Part shown: piece by piece, positions 57,252 to 64,000 of the stretch
Layout of the letters: each line of letters starts with the position of its first letter
How positions within the stretch are numbered: position 1 is the stretch's first letter
NCBI RefSeq assembly: GCF_034344865.1
Contig: NZ_CP133774.1
Location: 7,068,001 to 7,132,000, forward strand
Direction of reading: 5' to 3'
DNA length: 64,000 bases
Origin: Pseudomonas sp. 10S4
GTDB taxonomy: Bacteria > Pseudomonadota > Gammaproteobacteria > Pseudomonadales > Pseudomonadaceae
Made by a program: the position numbers and the translations under genes
Notes under the pieces: generated by a model
What the model was told of the DNA's origin: nothing
Seen by the model: only the letters and a program-made list of their open reading frames with translations
Databases searched by the model: none

Positions 57252-60184
57252 CCGGCAGCGATGGAAAATCTCAAACAGACCGAATATTCAAATTGGGAAA
57301 TGAGCGCGAGTTACTGACGTCGGTGACGGCTAACACCACTGATCACGACAGGAACGGCTTTTTTATATTCAGCTCCAGAGCCAAGAAGCTGCCCGATGTG
57401 AACAAGCTGTTCGAATCGGCATTCGACCTTCACATAGCATCGATCAAAGGGGCTTATGAATCACTGATCATCAGCCAGATCGCCTCTCTGCCGCTGGCCG
57501 AGCGCCAGTTGTTCAAGCTTGGAAAGCTAAGAATGCTGGCACTGCGAAAGGAAACGGAAAACCTCAGAGAAGCCGATGAAACCGAAGACATCATCCGGCA
57601 GAAGACCGCTCGAATGGGCTTTCTTTTACAGATTATCCACGAGCGTAAAACCTATTTTTATGAGCTGTTTCCGCGGGCCGGCACGATTCGCCAACGCCCG
57701 GATTTGACCCTTGACATCACGGGTGCCGTTCGAACAACCGCAGAGTTCGAAGGCTGGTTCTTCGGAGAAAAGTTTGATGCGCCTGTTCTACGAGGCAAAC
57801 AGCTTCCGCTGGATTGGTCAGCCTATGCAAACGGTACGGCACCCAAAAAAGGGGCGAGCTGCCGAGCGATTCTGGAACAACGAGGAGCAATACTGCTCGC
57901 GCCCTCCGCTACAACCGGCGAAAGCGTTGACCCCTCCGGCTGGTCTCGTTTCAAGGAAATTGCCCAACTCGTCTCATCGAACCACCTTTACGTCGATGAA
58001 AAACAACTCCGTACCGAAGCGCGTGGCAGAACGGCTTTCGACGAAATCGAAAGCGCTTTCGAAAACAAACTCGACACCGTGAAATCGTTCATCCCGTTCT
58101 GGGGCAGCATTGAGGATTTGATGTCTGGGGACACGGATCGAATCTACAGCGGATTGCTTGGCCTCATGATGGACTTGACGGCGTTTGCCTTGCCCATCGG
58201 AAAATTCGTTTCCGGCTCGGTCAGGTTGGTCAAATTGGCCGGCACCGCCTCCGTGGCCGGGCGGTTAGGCAGCCAGGCCACGCTCCCCTCATTCTCCACG
58301 CTGACCCGCAAGCTGCTGGTTTCGACCGTGCAAAACCTGAACCCGCTGGATGGCATGCCGACCCTGCTTGCGTCGCTCGGCAAAGGGGTTTTATGGCTCG
58401 GAAAATTCGGTGCTCGCAAGGTCAGGACACTGGCCGGGGTATCAGGTCAGTACAACTTCATCCAGGGCTTTGCTCAAGCGACAACACCCGGTCGCTGGAT
58501 GCCGCTCAACAGTGGTGATCAGTTGGCCACCGTCAAAGCCGTCGACGACGTTCCGGTGCGCAACGTTCCTCATGCTGGCTCGCCCCGACACTATTTGGTC
58601 GATCCTTTATCCTCCCTGCCTTATGGGCCACAACTGACCACCAGGAAGAAGGATTTTTCACCAGGAAGATCTGCGTTCACGCCCCTGGAAATAAACCACA
58701 GCCACGTCATTGTCGAGCTCCCCGAAAACGCCCGGGTGCTTGAAGTGCTTGAGGTCGACGGCCGAACTACCCTGTTCATCGATGACGTACCGTATCGCCT
58801 GGATGGGGACACACTGCGCCGAGCGGACAAGATTGATATCGGTGACACCCCCAAGGCGTTGCCATGCCGGATACGTCGCGCCTTGGGTGCGGATGTTTGT
58901 CAGACCCGCTACGTCATCCGCACACCGGGGCCCACACCTCACCTCGGGGTCTTCGATGAAACCAAAAGCTGGGCGCCCTGGTTCGGAAACAGTATTTACA
59001 CGCCAGCCCCCAACAGAATGCCCATAAGCAGAACCTCGCTTGCCGCACATCCCACCCTCGAAGCCACGATGGAGTTTCAAACCGGTATTTATGGGTGGGT
59101 GAAAGTCCGTGTCCCCACACCCGAGCAGGATTTTTTCCATACCTTTAACGCAGGGGCGGTGATTGTCGAAGCCATAGACGACTCCAAACACTATCTTTTC
59201 ACCCGCCTGAACGCTGGAGACTTTTACGTTGCCGAAGTCACCAAAGGTCAAAGCCTGCGCGATGCGCTGATTTTCAGGAAAGCGTCCTCCCTTCCCGACG
59301 AAGTAAGGAAGGAGTTGCTGGTGGTTTACACCGGGTCCCTCAACGCCAATAACACGGTGCGAATCCATGGTTTGAATTCCGTTGAGCGCGCCGTGAAGAC
59401 CATGGAGGAAATCGCCATTCCGATTGGCGGCCACGCCAACCCACCCGAGACGCTCAAATGGCTGAAGGTCGATACCAGCCCTGGTGAGGCAGCGATGTTC
59501 GATCATCGGTCGCGGATGATCATCAGCAAACTGCCAGAAGGTTCCACGTCCTGGACCCGCAGCAAGGAAGCCCCGGAGGCCTTGCGCCAGAGAACGGCGG
59601 AAATCTTCGATACGCTGTTCCTGGAACCGGTCATTACCCTGAGAAAAGACAGTGCCTTGAAGATCGACGCCACGATGCAACGCCTCCAGAAACTGATCCC
59701 GCGTAGACAGCGCCCCCACAACGCTCGGAACATCGCCTATGCCCAAGTCACTACTGCAGCGGGCAAGCAGGAAGTCTATGTCAGTGTTTCAGGCGCTCAG
59801 GGGGCTACCGCGCATCTTCCGCTGTTCAAGCACAATGGGGGCACCCATCCGGTCATCGTCGGTGAAACGACCTACTTCAATATCGACCATAACCAGTCGT
59901 TTCCCAGTACCGCCCTCAACGTTACGGAGGACGGGAAACTGCTCGCCGTGCCACGCACCATCGACAACATCGACACCTACCGCCCGGAGCTGACCAGCCG
60001 ACCTACTTCGCTGGACAGTGAAAGCAAGTTGATCAGCGTGATTCGCAAGAAATACCCAGATCGCACGTCGATCAAATCGGTCGACGTCGCCACGACGATG
60101 CCGCCGTGTGATTCCTGCTCGGTGGTGATGAAGGAGTTCGCCTACGACGGCGGGGAAAATGCGCTGCAAGTCTTGTGGAAATGA
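57248..60184 (+). CDS. Giant polymorphic-toxin-like protein, C-terminal part with deaminase-like end
   Basis: 978 codons, in frame after a predicted missing base in the ORF upstream; the ATG at 57248 overlaps that stop as ATGA. Residues 270-420 include FIPFWGSIEDLMSGDTDRIY and a hydrophobic stretch (LMMDLTAFALPIGKFVSGSV) that could insert in membranes. The last 60 residues read LDSESKLISVIRKKYPD, then TMPPCDSCSVVMKEF: Glu925 and the Cys954/Cys957 pair fit the zinc site of nucleic-acid or toxin deaminases, although the usual His/Cys before Ala-Glu is Ser here. No immunity gene follows; the next gene converges. It interrupts a locus otherwise syntenic with P. aeruginosa. Confidence 0.65.
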   Translation: MTGSDGKSQTDRIFKLGNERELLTSVTANTTDHDRNGFFIFSSRAKKLPDVNKLFESAFDLHIASIKGAYESLIISQIASLPLAERQLFKLGKLRMLALRKETENLREADETEDIIRQKTARMGFLLQIIHERKTYFYELFPRAGTIRQRPDLTLDITGAVRTTAEFEGWFFGEKFDAPVLRGKQLPLDWSAYANGTAPKKGASCRAILEQRGAILLAPSATTGESVDPSGWSRFKEIAQLVSSNHLYVDEKQLRTEARGRTAFDEIESAFENKLDTVKSFIPFWGSIEDLMSGDTDRIYSGLLGLMMDLTAFALPIGKFVSGSVRLVKLAGTASVAGRLGSQATLPSFSTLTRKLLVSTVQNLNPLDGMPTLLASLGKGVLWLGKFGARKVRTLAGVSGQYNFIQGFAQATTPGRWMPLNSGDQLATVKAVDDVPVRNVPHAGSPRHYLVDPLSSLPYGPQLTTRKKDFSPGRSAFTPLEINHSHVIVELPENARVLEVLEVDGRTTLFIDDVPYRLDGDTLRRADKIDIGDTPKALPCRIRRALGADVCQTRYVIRTPGPTPHLGVFDETKSWAPWFGNSIYTPAPNRMPISRTSLAAHPTLEATMEFQTGIYGWVKVRVPTPEQDFFHTFNAGAVIVEAIDDSKHYLFTRLNAGDFYVAEVTKGQSLRDALIFRKASSLPDEVRKELLVVYTGSLNANNTVRIHGLNSVERAVKTMEEIAIPIGGHANPPETLKWLKVDTSPGEAAMFDHRSRMIISKLPEGSTSWTRSKEAPEALRQRTAEIFDTLFLEPVITLRKDSALKIDATMQRLQKLIPRRQRPHNARNIAYAQVTTAAGKQEVYVSVSGAQGATAHLPLFKHNGGTHPVIVGETTYFNIDHNQSFPSTALNVTEDGKLLAVPRTIDNIDTYRPELTSRPTSLDSESKLISVIRKKYPDRTSIKSVDVATTMPPCDSCSVVMKEFAYDGGENALQVLWK

Positions 60185-60185
60185 C

Positions 60186-62003
60186 TTACAGCTGCTGCAG
60201 ATGCCCGTAAAGCTTGGCGTACAAACCACCCTCAGCAATCAATTGCTGATGGTCGCCATCCTCGGCAATGCGCCCGCCATCGAACACCAGCACGCGGTCA
60301 GCCTGCTTAACGGCTGACAGTCGGTGGGCAATGATCAGGGTGGTGCGCTCGCTGAGGAACCGCGCCAGCGCCTCGTGCAGGTTGTATTCGGTGGCGGCAT
60401 CAAGGGCCGAGGTGGCTTCATCGAGGATCACCACTTTCGGTTGGGCCAGGACCATCCGGGCAATCGCCAGACGCTGGCGCTGCCCGCCGGACAAGCGCAC
60501 GCCGGAACGACCTACAACACTGTCCAGGCCCTGGGGCAAGGCGCGAACCGTGCCATCGAGCTGAGCGATTTCCAGGGCCTGCCAGCAGGCTTCGTCACTG
60601 CGTTCGCGGCCCATGGTCAGGTTCGCCCGCACGGTGTCGTTGAACAACGCCGGATGCTGCAGCACCACCGCGACATTTTCCCGAACCGTTTCCAGGCCGA
60701 TCTCCTGCTGGGTCGAGCCGCCGAAGCGGATCGTCCCGGCCAGCGGCGTGTACAAGCCCAGCAGCAACTGCACCAGGGTGCTCTTGCCGCCACCGCTGGC
60801 GCCGACAATCGCGACTTTTTCACCGGGGGCGATGGTCAGGTTCATCTGGTCCAGCACCAACTCGTCGCCGTAACTGAAACTCAAGCCCTGCACGTCGATG
60901 CCCACCGTGTCGCGCCCCTGGAACGGATCGACGCCACCCGGGTATTGCGGCTCATCGGCGCGGGCCAGCAACTCGTTGATCCGTGACAGCGCACCACCGG
61001 CAGCGTAGTAGGCGTATTGCAGATTCAGCAATTGCTCCACCGGGCCGATCATGAACCACAGGTAGCTGAACACCGCGAGCATCTGGCCGATGGACAGGTC
61101 GGAGAACAGTACGGTGAGCATCGCCGCCGCGCGAAAAATATCGATACCAAACTGGAACAGCAAGCCGCTGGCACGGTTCGACGCATCGGTTTTCCACTGG
61201 GAATTCACCGCGTAGTCGCGCACTTCCCGGGCGCGTTGGCCGAGTCGTCCGAGGAAGAAGCCCTGACGGTTGCCAGCGCGCACTTCCTGAATCGAATCCA
61301 GGGTTTCGGTCAACGCCTGGGTGAAGCGCGAGGTGCTGTCGTTCTCCAGCTTCTTCAGGTGCTTGACCCGCTTACCCAGTTGCACCGTGGCGTAGATCAC
61401 CAGCGGGTTGAACAGCATGATCAGCAGCGCCAGTTTCCAGTGCATCCAGAACAAAATGCTCGCGGTGCCGACCAGGGTCAGCATCGCCACGAGGAAACGA
61501 CTGAGGGTTTCGCCGACAAACTTGTCGAGGGTGTCCAGGTCGGTAACCAGGTGCGTGGTCACCGTGCCGCTGCCCAGGCTTTCGTATTCGCCCAGGGAAA
61601 TACGCTTGAGACGTTCGATCAGCCGCACACGGATCCGATAAACGATGTCCTTGGCCAAACCTGCAAACAACTTCGCCTGCACCACGTTGAACAGCAATGC
61701 CGCACAACGCAGGGTAAACGTCACGAGCAGCATCAACCCGATATAGCCGGCGGCTTTCTGCCAGGCATCGGGCAGTGCGTGGTTCATGATCTTCAGGGCC
61801 GAGTCGCCGTGACCCAGCAACACTTCGTCCACCAGCAACGGCAAAAGCAAGGGAATCGGCACGCTGCACAGGGTCGCCAGAACGGCGACGCCGTTGGCGA
61901 TCCACAGGGATTTCTTGTGATGCAGGGCCAGTCGACGGATTTCCGCCCAGCTCAGTCGATCGACACGCGGTGGAGTTGGGGCGTCATCGGGCAGGTCATG
62001 CAC
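60186..62003 (-). CDS. ABC exporter, fused membrane and ATPase domains (PA0860-like)
   Basis: A 605-residue half-transporter: six helices (residues 30-310), then the ATPase with Walker A VGASGGGKST, signature RLSGGQRQR, Walker B VVILDEATSALD and the switch AHRLS. GTG 62003 overlaps the upstream stop by 8 bases. It belongs to the MsbA/LapB-like exporters whose substrate is not known. It ends just 1 base past the convergent toxin gene stop, so that gene was fitted tightly into the space. Confidence 0.85.
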   Translation of the reverse strand: MHDLPDDAPTPPRVDRLSWAEIRRLALHHKKSLWIANGVAVLATLCSVPIPLLLPLLVDEVLLGHGDSALKIMNHALPDAWQKAAGYIGLMLLVTFTLRCAALLFNVVQAKLFAGLAKDIVYRIRVRLIERLKRISLGEYESLGSGTVTTHLVTDLDTLDKFVGETLSRFLVAMLTLVGTASILFWMHWKLALLIMLFNPLVIYATVQLGKRVKHLKKLENDSTSRFTQALTETLDSIQEVRAGNRQGFFLGRLGQRAREVRDYAVNSQWKTDASNRASGLLFQFGIDIFRAAAMLTVLFSDLSIGQMLAVFSYLWFMIGPVEQLLNLQYAYYAAGGALSRINELLARADEPQYPGGVDPFQGRDTVGIDVQGLSFSYGDELVLDQMNLTIAPGEKVAIVGASGGGKSTLVQLLLGLYTPLAGTIRFGGSTQQEIGLETVRENVAVVLQHPALFNDTVRANLTMGRERSDEACWQALEIAQLDGTVRALPQGLDSVVGRSGVRLSGGQRQRLAIARMVLAQPKVVILDEATSALDAATEYNLHEALARFLSERTTLIIAHRLSAVKQADRVLVFDGGRIAEDGDHQQLIAEGGLYAKLYGHLQQL

Positions 62004-62631
62004 AGGCAGCGCGCTCCAGCCAGCGGCCGAGCAGCGGTGACAGGACACTCAGCGGCTGATAGCCGTTGGTCAGTAACGCCAGTTGACCATCACGTTCGGC
62101 CAGCAAGGTCGGGAACCCGGCAATGCCGAGGTCCTGAACCCAGGTGAAATCGGCCGCGGTGGCGGCGTGTTGATCGGCGCGGTCGAATGCGGCGGCGAAC
62201 TCGATACGCGGCACACCGGCCTGCTCCGCCAACTCCACCAGCACGCTGGCATGAGTGACGTCGCGCCCTTCGGCGTAAAACGCGTGTTGAATCAGCCCCA
62301 GCAGCGTCCAGGCGCAATCCGGCGCCAGGCTGCGCGCCGTCACCAAGGCCCGGCAAGCAGGCTCGGTGTCGTAGACAAAGCCCTCAGGCAGCGCGCCGTC
62401 GAGCTTGAACGGCTGACCGGTAGCCTCGGTGACCGCCTGCCAGTGCTCAAGGATGTAGCGCCGGGTGGTCGGCTCCAGAGCCGCGCCACTGCCGGTGCGC
62501 AAGCCGCCTACAACCAGATGCAACTCCACCCCTGCCGCCTGCGCCTGCTCGACCAGCGCTTCGGCCACCGGCGCAAAACCCCAGCACCAGGAACACATCG
62601 GGTCCATCACATAGAGCAGGCGGGCAGACAT
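61996..62631 (-). CDS. DsbA-family (FrnE-like) thioredoxin-fold protein
   Basis: A 211-residue cytosolic protein starting MSARLLYVMDPMCSWCWGF, with the redox motif CSWC at residues 13-16, a helical insertion, and the cis-proline loop AGFPTLLAE. Such proteins (PA0859-like) are two-Cys reductases or glutathione-transferase-related enzymes; the partner is unknown. GAGG lies 9 bases ahead of ATG 62631, inside the trhO end. It overlaps the ABC gene, forming a trhO-dsbA-ABC operon. Confidence 0.83.
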   Translation of the reverse strand: MSARLLYVMDPMCSWCWGFAPVAEALVEQAQAAGVELHLVVGGLRTGSGAALEPTTRRYILEHWQAVTEATGQPFKLDGALPEGFVYDTEPACRALVTARSLAPDCAWTLLGLIQHAFYAEGRDVTHASVLVELAEQAGVPRIEFAAAFDRADQHAATAADFTWVQDLGIAGFPTLLAERDGQLALLTNGYQPLSVLSPLLGRWLERAACA

Positions 62632-62635
62632 GGAT

Positions 62636-63577
62636 TCAAGCCTCGGAAGGTGATTGCTTGTAGTTGTAACCAATCGGGTGCGGCAGGTTGCGCGCCTTGG
62701 CCAGTTCGATCTGCTTCTGCCGGTCGATGGCGCTGCGACGGGTTTTCTCGCTCAGCTTATCCCAGCAATGCGGGCAACTGATGCCGGCCACGTAGTGCTC
62801 GGATGCGCGGTCGCAGGCGCTGATCGGTGTACGACAGGCATGACATTGATCGTAGTCGCCTTCGCTCAGGTCGTGGCGCACGGTCACGCGGTTATCGAAC
62901 ACAAAGCAGTCGCCCTGCCACTTGGTTTCTTCCTGCGGCACCTCTTCGAGGTACTTCAGAATCCCGCCCTTGAGGTGGTAGACCTCATCGAAGCCCTGGC
63001 TGAGCATGTAGCTCGAAGCCTTCTCGCAACGAATGCCGCCGGTGCAGAACATCGCGACTTTTTTGTGCACGGCCGGGTCGAAGTGTTCTTTGATGTAGTC
63101 GGGGAACTCGCGAAAACTGGTGGTTTTCGGATCGATGGCGCCTTCGAAGGTGCCAATCGCGACTTCGTAGTCGTTGCGGGTGTCGATCAACAGGACTTCC
63201 GGATCACTGATCAGCGCGTTCCAGTTCTCTGGATCGACGTAGGTGCCGACCTTTTTGTTCGGGTCCACGCCTTCGACGCCGAGGGTGACGATTTCTTTCT
63301 TGAGTTTGACTTTGGTGCGGTAGAACGGCTGGTCGTCGCAGTACGATTCTTTGTGATCGATATCGTCCATGCGCGGGTCGTTCTTGAGCCAGGCCATCAG
63401 CCCGTCAATGCCTTCGCGGCTGCCGGAGACGGTGCCGTTGATGCCTTCTTCGGCGATCAGCAGCGTGCCTTTGACGCCGTTGTCGACCATCGCTTGCAGC
63501 AGTGGCTCGCGCAGCTCAACGTAGTTTTCCAGGGTGACGAACTTATAAAGTGCCGCCACGACAATCTGTTGTGTCAT
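62636..63577 (-). CDS. trhO: tRNA uridine(34) hydroxylase (rhodanese domain, YceA/TrhO)
   Basis: A 313-residue protein: an N-terminal acylphosphatase-like domain ([30 protein letters not shown]), a rhodanese domain with the active-site Cys in [15 protein letters not shown], and a C-terminal zinc-binding-like tail with [12 protein letters not shown] and CPHCWDKLS. It hydroxylates U34 of certain tRNAs on the way to cmo5U or mcmo5U. It lies between bolA and the DsbA-like gene as in other pseudomonads. Confidence 0.93.
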   Translation of the reverse strand: MTQQIVVAALYKFVTLENYVELREPLLQAMVDNGVKGTLLIAEEGINGTVSGSREGIDGLMAWLKNDPRMDDIDHKESYCDDQPFYRTKVKLKKEIVTLGVEGVDPNKKVGTYVDPENWNALISDPEVLLIDTRNDYEVAIGTFEGAIDPKTTSFREFPDYIKEHFDPAVHKKVAMFCTGGIRCEKASSYMLSQGFDEVYHLKGGILKYLEEVPQEETKWQGDCFVFDNRVTVRHDLSEGDYDQCHACRTPISACDRASEHYVAGISCPHCWDKLSEKTRRSAIDRQKQIELAKARNLPHPIGYNYKQSPSEA

Positions 63578-63624
63578 GGGTGATTCTCCAGGTGGCTACC
63601 CTCGTAAGGGGTGAACCGGATGCG

Positions 63625-63652
63625 AAAAAAACGCGCCGGGTAAGCGGCGCGT
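63625..63652 (-). terminator. Intrinsic terminator upstream of trhO
   Basis: Stem ACGCGCCG / CGGCGCGT (63631-63638 with 63645-63652), followed on the minus strand by seven T. It would end bolA transcription before trhO. Confidence 0.85.
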
Positions 63653-63699
63653 TGCGGATTCTAGCAAAAACGGTGTGGTTTTAGGACTGCGAGATGCCT

Positions 63700-63875
63700 T
63701 TGTGGCGAGGGAGCTTGCTTGTGGCGAGGGGGCTTGCCCCGTTGGGTCGCGAAGCGGCCCTGAAAATACAGGGATCACCTCGGTGCATCTGTCCAACCGA
63801 GTTTGCCGGTTTTACGACTGCTTCGCAGCCGAACGGGGGCAAGCCCCCTCGCCACAACAAGCTCCCTCGCCACAA
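63700..63875. repeat. Nested REP doublets
   Basis: An outer pair TTGTGGCGAGGGAGCTTGC (from 63700) and CAAGCTCCCTCGCCACAA (to 63875) encloses a complete inner doublet with TTGTGGCGAGGGGGCTTGCC and GGCAAGCCCCCTCGCCACAA. The inner arms differ from the outer ones in GGGGGC against GGGAGC. Confidence 0.85.
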
Positions 63876-63903
63876 CAGCCCATCAGCCCATCAGCCCACT
63901 ACC

Positions 63904-64000
63904 TTAATGCGTGCTACCGCCAGCACAGGTCGGCGAGGCCGGGGCCGCGTCGATCTGTGCCCATTCTTCAGGCGTGTAGGTATGCAGCGCCAACGCATGA
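63904..64000 (-). CDS. bolA: BolA-family protein, N-terminal part beyond the window
   Basis: The last 31 codons of a minus-strand gene: HALALHTYTPEEWAQIDAAP, then PTCAGGSTH and the stop. This is the tail of Pseudomonas BolA, after the conserved HALxLHT strand. BolA proteins bind [2Fe-2S] with monothiol glutaredoxins and affect morphology and stress responses. The order bolA-trhO-dsbA-ABC-rbdA is conserved. Confidence 0.88.
   Translation of the reverse strand, partial: HALALHTYTPEEWAQIDAAPASPTCAGGSTH

Noticed and set aside
1..64000. tRNA, rRNA, integrase or prophage genes
   Set aside because: None could be recognised on either strand; the toxin and O-antigen regions show no attachment repeats or integrase.

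Overview
The window reads as chromosome of a fluorescent-group Pseudomonas: GC-rich housekeeping genes, fused tyrA-aroA, the gyrA-serC-pheA-hisC-tyrA/aroA-cmk-rpsA-ihfB gene order, an O-antigen locus bounded by ihfB and wbpM as in P. aeruginosa, and several Pseudomonas-type REP doublets between genes.

Layout. 1-6.7 kb: end of an ethanolamine permease, a small DUF2897 protein, a GntR/DUF1989 pair, a TetR / KAS-II-like / SDR cassette and a ComEA-like protein. 6.7-32.8 kb: one long O-polysaccharide cluster, all on the minus strand, with rmlB-rmlD-rmlA at its promoter-proximal end and wbpV-wbpL-wbpM at its distal end. Between them are Wzm/Wzt export genes, six or more glycosyltransferases, an acyltransferase, a sulfotransferase carrying a very long repetitive coiled coil, and an APS kinase (cysC). 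There is no wzx, wzy or wzz, so this is an ABC-transporter-dependent O chain. 33-46.7 kb: lapA, ihfB, rpsA, cmk, tyrA-aroA, hisC, pheA, serC, gyrA, mtnA (minus strand). 46.8-51.8 kb: mtaD, ubiG, mupP, yciK and a GGDEF protein (plus strand). 51.9-64 kb: a TenA/PqqC-like protein, rbdA, a very large polymorphic-toxin-like protein with a deaminase-like C-terminus, then an ABC exporter, a DsbA-like protein, trhO and the end of bolA.

How the genes work together. WbpM and WbpV would make the UDP-linked N-acetyl 6-deoxyhexosamine that WbpL puts on undecaprenyl phosphate. The glycosyltransferases extend it with dTDP-rhamnose-type and other sugars, and Wzm/Wzt exports the chain. Wzt has the C-terminal extension that recognises a terminal cap in other systems. 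My main hypothesis is that CysC supplies PAPS to the sulfotransferase, that sulfate is the terminal cap or another modification, and that the 19 x 14-residue coiled coil sets chain length, as the WbdD coiled coil does in E. coli O9a.

Data quality or biology. Eight genes are broken by a 1- or 2-base frame error, seven of them at a homopolymer where one or two bases seem to be missing. Because housekeeping genes such as pheA are also hit, consensus error is the simplest explanation, but phase variation of the O-antigen genes cannot be excluded from sequence alone.
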